This document shows positions 6,508 through 12,260 of a stretch of 12,260 nucleotides of DNA, piece after piece. How positions within the stretch are numbered: position 1 is the first letter of the stretch; every line of letters starts with the position of its first letter. The translations under genes and the position numbers were made by a program. The notes under the pieces were generated by a model. That model saw nothing but the letters and a program-made list of their open reading frames with translations. It did not search any database and was not told the origin of the DNA. This DNA is from Ruminococcaceae bacterium UBA737 (GTDB lineage Bacteria > Bacillota > Clostridia > Oscillospirales > Acutalibacteraceae): the NCBI GenBank assembly GCA_002297415.1, contig DBKZ01000011.1:266-12525 (forward strand), read 5' to 3'.

Positions 6508-9500
6508 ATGCTTAAATTTTCGGAGGTTTTTGAAAATTTAACAGATGAAAATACTTCATCGGCACTAAAAGGCGCCGATCTCTCTTTATGCGATTTAAAC
6601 ACCGAAAGCAGAACTCTTGACATAACGCTTGAAATGTTAAGTTATGTCTCAAAAAATGAGCTTGACGGGCTTAAATCAAAGCTTTTAAATGTTTACAGGC
6701 TTAAAGGCGTAAATATGAAACCGCATTTTGCACCCGAAGCCTTCTGCATTGATGCCTGCTCGGATATATGCGAAACGATTAAGGCTAAGAATGCCGCTGT
6801 AAACGGGTATTTAAACTCTGCTTTGTTCTCGGTTTCGGGAGACGAGGTCACGGTAACCCTTAAATTCGGAGGGCTTAACACCCTTAAAAGCTGCGGCTTT
6901 TGCGAGAAATTCTCAGTTTTAGCGCATGAAATGTTTTCAAGAAATATCAAGGTTTTGTTTGACGGTCAGGAAGAGGATGTTGAAATCGAACTGCCGCCTG
7001 CTCCTGCACCCGTGCAGTCCTTTAACAGAAGCTCGGAAAGAAAATCCGAGGAAAAGCCCAAAGAGGTTAAATTCGAGGCAAGGTCGGACAAGCCCGAAAA
7101 CGGACTCGTTTATCTTGATAACCCTCAGGTTATCTACGGCCCGAGAAATATAGATACAAATATAAAGCAGATGATTGATGTGACCGAGGAGGACACCAAG
7201 ATCTGCTGCTTCGGCGAGGTCTTTTCAAGGGAAGACCGAAAGATAAATACAAGAAACGGCGAAAGGGTAATCGTTAAATTCAATTTCAGCGACCATACCA
7301 ACGCTCTGAGCGTAAGCATGTTTGTAAATCCTCAAAAGCTGTCGGCTCTGAGCTCGGTTAAGGACGGAGCGTATATTTTAATAAACGGCGATTATAAGTA
7401 TGACGATTATAAAAAATCCTTTGTGGTAGACCCGAAAAGCATTGCGCTTTTGCAGAAATATGAAGAAACCGACGATTATGAGGGCGAAAAGCGCGTTGAG
7501 CTTCACTGCCATACCAATATGTCCGCAAAGGATGCGGTTTCAAGCGCAGGGGATATTATAAACTGCGCCTATAAATGGGGTCATAAGGCAATTGCCATAA
7601 CCGACCACGGCGTAGTTCAGAGCTATCCTGCCGCCGCGGCGGCGGTGAGTGCAATCCGCAAAAAAGGCGGAGAGTTCAAGGTTATTTACGGCGTCGAGAG
7701 CTATTTTATCGACGATACAAGGCACGATATTTCAGGGCTTAACACAAAGCAGATAGCAAAGCTCAGAAATCATCAGATAATTCTTGTAAAAAACCTTACG
7801 GGACTTAAAAATCTTTATAAAATCGTTTCAAACGCGCATCTTGAAAATTTTCACGGCAGACCTATTACCTTAAGAAGCGTTTTAGATGAGCACCGCGAGG
7901 GACTTATAGTCGGAACCGCCTGCGAGCAGGGCGAGCTTTATAAGGCAATAGTTGACGGGGCGGACGATGAAGAGCTTAAAAGAATAGCCTCTTATTATGA
8001 TTATCTTGAAATTCAGCCGCTCGGCAATAATGAATTTATGGTAAGAGAATCGTCTCTTCCCGATAAGGTCAGCGAAAAAACAGGCGCTGTTATAAAGGTA
8101 AACCGCTTTAAGCATGTAAAAAGCCTTGAGGTTATAAAGGATTTTAACCGAAAGGTAGTAGAAATTGCCGACGCGCTCGGCAAGCCCGTTGTAGCAACCG
8201 GAGATGTTCATTTCCTCCACCCGAGCGACGGAATTATCCGTCAGATAGTTATGGCGGGACAGGGCTTTGACGATATAGAAAATCAGGCTCCGCTCTATTT
8301 TAAGACCACTTCCGAAATGCTCTCAAATTTCGATTATTTCGGAGACAGGGCAAAGGAATTTGTTATAGATAACCCGAATAAAATTGCCGAAATGGTATCG
8401 GGTGATGTTATCCCCGTTCCCGAGGGCAATTATCCGCCGGTTATCGAGGGCTCCGATCAGCTCTTAGAGCAGATCTGCTGGGATAACGCCCATAGGATTT
8501 ACGGCGACGAGCTCCCCGAAATAGTTGAAAAAAGACTTAAAAAAGAGCTTGATTCTATAATTAAAAACGGATTTTCAATAATGTATATCTCCGCTCAGAA
8601 GCTTGTTGCTTACAGCGAAAAGCAAGGGTATCTTGTAGGCTCGCGAGGCTCTGTAGGCTCTTCCTTCGTTGCGACAATGGCGGGAATTTCCGAGGTTAAT
8701 CCCTTAGCGCCGCATTATGTCTGCCCGAAATGCAGATACAGCGAGTTTTTCACCGACGGCTCCGTCGGCTCGGGCTTTGATTTGCCCGAGAGGGACTGCC
8801 CCGTCTGCGGAGAAAGGCTCAACCGCAACGGACACGATATTCCGTTTGAAACCTTCTTGGGCTTTAAGGGCGATAAGGTCCCTGATATCGACCTTAATTT
8901 CTCCGATGAAGTTCAGAACGAGGTTCAGGAGTATACAAAAACGCTTTTCGGCGCGGGAAACGTTTTTAAGGCGGGAACAATTTCTACAATCGCCGAAAAA
9001 ACGGCCTACGGCTTTGCTAAGGCTTACTGCGAGAAAACGGGCAGGATATTGAGCCCTGCCGAGCTTGACAGGCTCGCAAAAAGCGTTGAAGAGGCAAAGG
9101 TCAAAACCACCACAGGTCAGCACCCTGCAGGAATGATAATCGTGCCGAACGGTATGGAGATTTATGATTTCTGCCCGGTTCAGCACCCTGCCGACGATGT
9201 AAAGAGCGATATCATAACCACTCACTTCGATTTCCATTCTATTCATGATACAATTCTTAAGCTTGATGAGCTCGGGCATGTTATTCCTACTACATATAAA
9301 TATTTAGAGGAGTATTCTGGAATTCCGGTAAGCGATGTTTCGATGTCCGACCCTGAGGTTTACAGCCTTTTCACTTCTACAAAGGCGCTCGGTGTTGAGC
9401 CTGAGGATATCGATTCGCAAAACGGAACATTCTGTCTGCCTGAATTCGGCACAAAGTTCGTCCGTGAAATGCTTATGGACTGTAAGCCGAAAAACTTTGC

Positions 9501-10332
9501 CGACCTTTTGCAGATTTCGGGTCTTTCGCACGGTACGGATGTTTATTTAGGCAACGCTAAGGACCTTATTGATAACGGCACCTGTACGATTTCCGAGGTT
9601 ATCGGAACGCGTGACAATATAATGGTATACCTCATTCATCAGGGAATGGACGAGGGAAGAGCGTTTAAGATAACAGAAACCGTCCGTAAGGGTCTTGTCG
9701 CTAAAGAAAAGGTCTCAAAAGAGGACTGGGCGGCTATGGAGGACGATATGAGGGCTGTCAATGTTCCCGAATGGTATATCCAGAGCTGTTATAAAATAAA
9801 GTATATGTTCCCCAAGGCTCATGCTGCGGCTTATGTTATTTCGGCGCTAAGAGTCGCTTGGTATAAGGTTCATAAACCGCTTGAATTCTACTGCGCGTAT
9901 TTCACCGCAAGACCCGAGGATGTCGATGTAGAGGTTCTTATGGGCGGAAGAGAGTCGGTTAAAAGATATCTGCGCGAAATTAAGGCAAAGGGCAAGGAAG
10001 CCAGCAAAAAAGAGCTTGATGTTTATGATAATATGCTTATTTTCAATGAAATGATGGCAAGAGGCATTGAGGTACTTCCTATAGATATTAAAAAATCTCA
10101 GGCTATGAAATATGTTCCCGAAAACGGAAAAATGAGACTTCCGTTCGGCGCGCTTTCGGGCGTCGGAGAAAAGGCGGCTTATTCTATATATGAAGCCGCG
10201 CAAAAGGGAGATTTTGTTTCAAGAGAGGACCTTATCCTTGAATCGGGAGTTTCAAAAACCGTCATTCAAAAACTCGGAGAGCTCGGCGCTTTAAGCGATA
10301 TCCCCGAAACAAATCAGATTTCAATGTTTTAA
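6508..10332 (+). CDS. polC: DNA polymerase III alpha subunit, PolC type, lacking the exonuclease domain
   Basis: This is the replicative polymerase of Firmicutes. The 1274 residues contain, in order: a poorly conserved N-terminal region and linker (1-200); an OB domain (about 222-316); a PHP domain (from about 328) with HCH (333-335), DH (366-367), E397, H422 and TGDVH (564-568); a zinc module C739, C742, C764, C767; palm aspartates D793 and D795 in PDIDLNF and D908 in HFDFH; the fingers and C-terminal parts with LSHGTD (1006-1011) and KYMFPKAHAAAYV (1098-1110); and a C-terminal NQISMF resembling the beta-clamp-binding tail. B. subtilis PolC has about 1437 residues. The deficit lies between residues 398 and 421, where a DEDD proofreading exonuclease is normally inserted; only about 23 linker residues are present. 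The start follows agagga with 6 bases. Last gene of the operon. Confidence 0.95.
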   Translation: MLKFSEVFENLTDENTSSALKGADLSLCDLNTESRTLDITLEMLSYVSKNELDGLKSKLLNVYRLKGVNMKPHFAPEAFCIDACSDICETIKAKNAAVNGYLNSALFSVSGDEVTVTLKFGGLNTLKSCGFCEKFSVLAHEMFSRNIKVLFDGQEEDVEIELPPAPAPVQSFNRSSERKSEEKPKEVKFEARSDKPENGLVYLDNPQVIYGPRNIDTNIKQMIDVTEEDTKICCFGEVFSREDRKINTRNGERVIVKFNFSDHTNALSVSMFVNPQKLSALSSVKDGAYILINGDYKYDDYKKSFVVDPKSIALLQKYEETDDYEGEKRVELHCHTNMSAKDAVSSAGDIINCAYKWGHKAIAITDHGVVQSYPAAAAAVSAIRKKGGEFKVIYGVESYFIDDTRHDISGLNTKQIAKLRNHQIILVKNLTGLKNLYKIVSNAHLENFHGRPITLRSVLDEHREGLIVGTACEQGELYKAIVDGADDEELKRIASYYDYLEIQPLGNNEFMVRESSLPDKVSEKTGAVIKVNRFKHVKSLEVIKDFNRKVVEIADALGKPVVATGDVHFLHPSDGIIRQIVMAGQGFDDIENQAPLYFKTTSEMLSNFDYFGDRAKEFVIDNPNKIAEMVSGDVIPVPEGNYPPVIEGSDQLLEQICWDNAHRIYGDELPEIVEKRLKKELDSIIKNGFSIMYISAQKLVAYSEKQGYLVGSRGSVGSSFVATMAGISEVNPLAPHYVCPKCRYSEFFTDGSVGSGFDLPERDCPVCGERLNRNGHDIPFETFLGFKGDKVPDIDLNFSDEVQNEVQEYTKTLFGAGNVFKAGTISTIAEKTAYGFAKAYCEKTGRILSPAELDRLAKSVEEAKVKTTTGQHPAGMIIVPNGMEIYDFCPVQHPADDVKSDIITTHFDFHSIHDTILKLDELGHVIPTTYKYLEEYSGIPVSDVSMSDPEVYSLFTSTKALGVEPEDIDSQNGTFCLPEFGTKFVREMLMDCKPKNFADLLQISGLSHGTDVYLGNAKDLIDNGTCTISEVIGTRDNIMVYLIHQGMDEGRAFKITETVRKGLVAKEKVSKEDWAAMEDDMRAVNVPEWYIQSCYKIKYMFPKAHAAAYVISALRVAWYKVHKPLEFYCAYFTARPEDVDVEVLMGGRESVKRYLREIKAKGKEASKKELDVYDNMLIFNEMMARGIEVLPIDIKKSQAMKYVPENGKMRLPFGALSGVGEKAAYSIYEAAQKGDFVSREDLILESGVSKTVIQKLGELGALSDIPETNQISMF

Positions 10333-10346
10333 AAATAAAAAATTTT

Positions 10347-10388
10347 CGCTCAAATCCTTTTAAATAAAGGGTTTGAGCGCTTTTGTTT
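10347..10388 (+). terminator. Terminator of the pyrH-polC operon
   Basis: A 14-bp stem pairs cgctcaaatccttt (10347-10360) with aaagggtttgagcg (10366-10379), with one T-G wobble and the 5-base loop taaat. It is followed by c and a T-rich tail (ttttgtttt). It begins 14 bases after the polC stop. Confidence 0.9.
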
Positions 10389-10401
10389 TATAAAAAACCG
10401 A

Positions 10402-10447
10402 CTTTTTTATAAAAAAAGGTTGCAATTTTGTAACTTTTAGGTATAAT
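10402..10447 (+). promoter_or_regulatory. Promoter of the M23 peptidase gene, with A/T tracts upstream
   Basis: TTGCAA (10420-10425) and a perfect TATAAT (10442-10447) are 16 bases apart, so transcription would start near 10454. Immediately upstream is the A/T-tract palindrome cttttttataaaaaaag (10402-10418), placed like an UP element. The gene is thus expressed independently of the polC operon, whose terminator lies just before. Confidence 0.75.
10419..10439 (+). repeat. Upstream copy of the promoter repeat, overlapping the -35
   Basis: GTTGCA-ATTT-TGTAAC followed by TTTTA is an imperfect palindrome plus tail that matches the element at 10462-10482 in 17 of 21 positions, 43 bases apart. It covers the -35 hexamer. 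Read as a WalR box its left half (ggttgc) is poor and its right half (tgtaac) is perfect. Confidence 0.55.
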
Positions 10448-10460
10448 AGAATATATGAGT

Positions 10461-10477
10461 TGTTACAAAGCTGTAAC
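10461..10477 (+). promoter_or_regulatory. WalR (YycF)-like box in the M23 gene leader
   Basis: TGTTAC-AAAGC-TGTAAC fits the WalR consensus TGTWAH-N5-TGTWAH at every position. WalRK controls wall hydrolases in Firmicutes, and the downstream gene encodes one. The box lies about 8-24 bases after the predicted transcription start, a position more consistent with repression than activation. The same bases also form a palindrome (GTTACA-N4-TGTAAC), so another dimeric regulator is possible. Confidence 0.5.
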
Positions 10478-10491
10478 TTTTAAATTTTATG

Positions 10492-10498
10492 AAAGGAG
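10492..10498 (+). promoter_or_regulatory. Ribosome binding site before the M23 gene, with no matching standard start
   Basis: The sequence aaaggag (10492-10498) is strong. The nearest ATG (10501) is only 2 bases away and opens a four-codon frame (M-P-Y-L-stop, 10501-10515). The GTG of the main gene (10520) is 21 bases away. An in-frame ATC at 10508 is 9 bases away. The main frame is open from 10502. Confidence 0.5.
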
Positions 10499-10519
10499 TA
10501 ATGCCTTATCTTTAACGAT

Positions 10520-11737
10520 GTGTTTTCTTGGATTTCAGAGCTCACCGCTCCGTACAGAAAAAAGCTCAGCGCTTTAAGCACTGCAATGCGCGTTCTTATA
10601 TTTGCGTCGGTTTCGGCTGTAGCGGTATTTATAAGTATTGCCGCTGTAGGCGCAAGATTTGCTTATAAGGTAAGCTTAGAGGGCGAATATATCGCAACCG
10701 TTAAAAGCAAGGAGCAGTTCAAGGCCGCTGTTAATATCGTCAAAGAAAAGGTTACCGGAGATAATGTCGAGTCAAAGGTAAGTACTCCCGAATATTCCGC
10801 AGTTATAGCTCTTAATAATGATATTGATTCAAATCAGAATGTTGCAGAGGCAATAATCGAAAAAACAGAGGATATCGTTTTAGCAAGCGATATTAAAATT
10901 GAGGGCACCGAAATAGGCTATGTTAATAAAGACGAGCTTCAGTCGGTTATTGACGGGATTTATGCCGCAAAGGCTCCCGAGGGAAGCACCTGCAGCTTTG
11001 TCGAGAATGTCGAAATTTCGGACGGATACTGTCTTGCAAGCGAGGTTGCCGGCGCCGAGGAAGCGGCGCAGATGCTTTCGGGTCTTAATGTTAAAGCCGT
11101 CGCAACTGTTGTTACCGATATTGAAACCGGATTTAAAACCGTTACCAAAAAAACCAATACTCAGACTGTTGATTACAGACAGATTGAAACCGAGGGCAAA
11201 AACGGCTTAAGAAGAGTAACGGACGAAATAGTTTATTTAAACGGCGAGGAGCAGTCAAGAACCTGCCTTTCCGATGAGGTTTTAAGCACTCCCGTCGATC
11301 AGGTTGTAGTAGTAGGAACCGCTAAAACAAGCGCCACCGCCGCTCAAATGAAGATTGCAAAAAGCTCAGGCTTTATTTTCCCTCTTCCTAACGGAGTATG
11401 GCAGGTCAGCTGTTATTACGGAAACGGCGGCCATAAGGGTATAGATTTAAGAGCGCCTAAAGGCACTCAGGTGTTTGCGGTAGCTTCGGGCAAGGTAGTA
11501 TTCTCGGGCTATGACGGGTCTTACGGAAACTGTATCAGAATTGACCACGGAAACGGACTTGTAACCACCTATGCCCATGCTTCTCAGCTTTGCGCAAGAG
11601 TAGGAGAGACGGTAAACGCAGGCGAGGTAATCGCCTTGGTCGGCAGTACCGGTTATTCCACGGGAAATCATCTGCATTTTGAAGTCAATTGCTCGGGAAC
11701 AAGAGTAAATCCCGCACCGTTTATCGGAATATCATAA
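10520..11737 (+). CDS. Membrane-anchored M23 (LytM-type) peptidoglycan endopeptidase with G5 domain
   Basis: It is predicted to cut peptide cross-bridges in the wall. Reading from the GTG gives 405 residues: a cytoplasmic basic tail, an uncleaved signal-anchor (about 24-46), two imperfect repeats (about 51-125 and 126-195, each opening with a GE/GT...V-K/N-K segment), a G5-type domain (about 193-267, with NGEEQSR and PVDQVVVVGT) and a C-terminal M23 domain. Zinc ligands are H305 and D309 (HKGID) and H386. Catalytic histidines are H353 (YAH) and H384 (HLHFE). All are present. It is monocistronic, with its own promoter and a WalR-like box. The start is uncertain: the Shine-Dalgarno is too far for the GTG and would suit an ATC at 10508, adding four residues; an ATG at 10586 would still leave the anchor. 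Confidence 0.88.
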   Translation: MFSWISELTAPYRKKLSALSTAMRVLIFASVSAVAVFISIAAVGARFAYKVSLEGEYIATVKSKEQFKAAVNIVKEKVTGDNVESKVSTPEYSAVIALNNDIDSNQNVAEAIIEKTEDIVLASDIKIEGTEIGYVNKDELQSVIDGIYAAKAPEGSTCSFVENVEISDGYCLASEVAGAEEAAQMLSGLNVKAVATVVTDIETGFKTVTKKTNTQTVDYRQIETEGKNGLRRVTDEIVYLNGEEQSRTCLSDEVLSTPVDQVVVVGTAKTSATAAQMKIAKSSGFIFPLPNGVWQVSCYYGNGGHKGIDLRAPKGTQVFAVASGKVVFSGYDGSYGNCIRIDHGNGLVTTYAHASQLCARVGETVNAGEVIALVGSTGYSTGNHLHFEVNCSGTRVNPAPFIGIS

Positions 11738-11771
11738 AAAATGGGACTGTAAGTAAGTTTACAGTCCCATT
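11736..11771 (-). terminator. Hairpin with A tract, terminator-like on the minus strand
   Basis: The perfect stem atgggactgtaa (11741-11752) with ttacagtcccat (11759-11770), loop gtaagt, is preceded by aaaaaa, which overlaps the M23 stop codon. Read on the minus strand this is a hairpin followed by a T tract. On the plus strand no T tract follows, so it is a weak terminator for the M23 gene. Confidence 0.55.
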
Positions 11772-11799
11772 GAGAGTGTCGATTTTTCGACACTCTCAA
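11770..11799. repeat. Perfect 13-bp inverted repeat
   Basis: ttgagagtgtcga (11770-11782) pairs with tcgacactctcaa (11787-11799) around a tttt loop, directly abutting the previous hairpin. No T tract follows. It may act as an RNA stability element or belong to a structured repeat that continues to about 11876. Confidence 0.6.
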
Positions 11800-11876
11800 G
11801 GCCTAGAATGCCGTTCGCTCGAAAATCAGAGATTTTCGGACTGCACTCTATCCCCGTGAGTACCCCACCCCTGTGT
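11800..11876. other. Non-coding stretch with a hairpin and CCCC motifs, possible structured RNA or repeat
   Basis: It has no ORF. An 8-bp stem pairs cgaaaatc (11820-11827) with gattttcg (11831-11838) around aga. A C-rich single-stranded part with three CCCC runs follows (about 11851-11872). The gcactct at 11843-11849 could also pair with agagtg at 11774-11779 of the previous hairpin, giving an alternative fold. Neither strand shows a convincing promoter, so a small RNA is only a possibility. Confidence 0.25.
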
Positions 11877-11880
11877 TCTT

Positions 11881-11908
11881 GAAAAACCGCTTAATTCAGC
11901 GGTTTTTC
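11881..11908 (+). terminator. Bidirectional terminator, likely the main one for the M23 gene
   Basis: An 11-bp perfect stem pairs gaaaaaccgct (11881-11891) with agcggtttttc (11898-11908) around a 6-base loop. The A and T runs form the base of the stem, so it can work from both strands. Confidence 0.7.
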
Positions 11909-11919
11909 GCTTATAAGGT

Positions 11920-11950
11920 GTTTTTTCGCCGCACATGTCGCCGAAAAAAC
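11920..11950. repeat. Imperfect inverted repeat
   Basis: gttttttcg (11920-11928) pairs with cgaaaaaac (11942-11950). The centre adds a C-C mismatch, two further pairs and an acatgt core. It overlaps the T tract of the minus-strand terminator that follows, so it may reinforce termination. Confidence 0.45.
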
Positions 11951-11972
11951 AAAATGCGGCGTAAACGCCGCA
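11944..11972 (-). terminator. Terminator of the minus-strand lipoprotein gene
   Basis: Read on the minus strand, a 7-bp GC-rich stem tgcggcg-ttta-cgccgca (11972 to 11955) is followed by ttttgtttttt. It lies about 70 bases after the stop codon of the small lipoprotein gene. Confidence 0.8.
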
Positions 11973-12040
11973 ATATAACCTGATTTATAGTTTGTCGACA
12001 GACTGAAGGGACTATAATTAGATTTACAGTCTTAAATATC

Positions 12041-12160
12041 TTATTGATTTATACTTGACATCTGCGGCTTTGCCGTTTCATCGGGAATGCGCTGTCTGCA
12101 GCCGGCAAGCATAAATAAAACGCCTAATATAGTTAAAAAAAGTGCAATAAGTTTTTTCAT
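12041..12160 (-). CDS. Small lipoprotein, 39 residues, function unknown
   Basis: The frame starts ATG at 12160 and stops TAA at 12043-12041. The N terminus is MKK, followed by a hydrophobic core (about 4-18) and a clear lipobox L18-A19-G20-C21. This predicts export, lipidation at C21 and cleavage by signal peptidase II, leaving a 19-residue lipopeptide rich in polar residues (RQRIPDETAKP, then QMSSINQ). A GAGGT Shine-Dalgarno (minus strand, 12173-12169) lies 8 bases before the ATG. Promoter and terminator are both present, so this looks like a complete gene and not a fragment. I do not recognise the family. Tiny lipoproteins of this layout occur in many bacteria without known roles. It is convergent with the M23 gene. 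Confidence 0.75.
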   Translation of the reverse strand: MKKLIALFLTILGVLFMLAGCRQRIPDETAKPQMSSINQ

Positions 12161-12195
12161 TTTAAATTACCTCACATTTATTATTGCGTGTCTTT

Positions 12196-12223
12196 ATTAT
12201 ACTTTAAAAAAATAATTTTTCAA
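12196..12223 (-). promoter_or_regulatory. Promoter of the small lipoprotein gene
   Basis: On the minus strand TTGAAA (12223-12218) and a perfect TATAAT (12201-12196) are 16 bases apart. Transcription would start near 12189, about 29 bases before the ATG. Confidence 0.7.
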
Positions 12224-12260
12224 TACATTTCGGGAGAAAAAGTTTGAAACAAAATGAGTA

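Noticed and set aside
8704..9279. 191-residue open frame on the minus strand
   Set aside because: It is antisense to the zinc and palm region of polC, which is strongly conserved; no ribosome site or recognisable domain is seen.
11778..11791. TGTCGAA-like Spo0A box on the minus strand, and a similar TGTCGACA at 11994-12001
   Set aside because: Both lie in hairpins or 3' untranslated sequence and not at a promoter. The first is explained by the perfect inverted repeat.
12218..12260. Possible further gene at the right edge
   Set aside because: Only about 40 bases remain upstream of the lipoprotein promoter; an ATG-containing end (near 12254) is too short to judge.

Overview
The window is a low-to-mid G+C bacterial chromosome segment dominated by one long plus-strand gene string: pyrH, frr, uppS, cdsA, dxr, rseP, ispG, polC (252-10332). 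A PolC-type replicative polymerase, the MEP isoprenoid pathway and this gene order together point to a Firmicute of class Clostridia. An Oscillospirales/Ruminococcaceae-like gut anaerobe would fit, but this is inferred from gene content and intergenic style, not from any database match.

Layout. 1-187 is an intergenic end with two adjacent hairpins, probably a dispersed repeat, followed by an intrinsic terminator. A good sigma-A-type promoter (188-216) then starts the main operon. Its genes are separated by at most 22 bases, and cdsA and dxr overlap by one base. It ends at a strong terminator (10347-10388). The operon joins nucleotide supply (UMP kinase), ribosome recycling, isoprenoid synthesis (dxr, ispG) feeding undecaprenyl diphosphate synthase, CDP-diacylglycerol synthesis, a site-2 membrane protease and the replicative polymerase. 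The usual flanking tsf, proS and rimP-nusA are absent. A separate transcription unit (10420-11737) encodes a membrane-anchored G5/M23 cell-wall endopeptidase. Its promoter region carries a perfect match to the WalR (YycF) box and a second, related element. 11738-12040 holds several hairpins and terminators on both strands. On the minus strand at 12041-12160 is a complete small unit (promoter, ribosome site, ORF, terminator) for a 39-residue lipoprotein.

The points most worth a second look are: (1) PolC is about 160 residues short because the proofreading 3'-5' exonuclease domain normally inserted in its PHP domain is missing, while PHP, zinc and palm motifs are kept; (2) the WalR-like control region of the M23 gene; (3) the 39-residue lipoprotein gene; (4) two genes (rseP and the M23 gene) whose Shine-Dalgarno sequence does not fit the available GTG start but is well placed for an in-frame ATT or ATC. 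I see no phage, CRISPR, defence or transposase genes, and no clearly novel multi-gene system.
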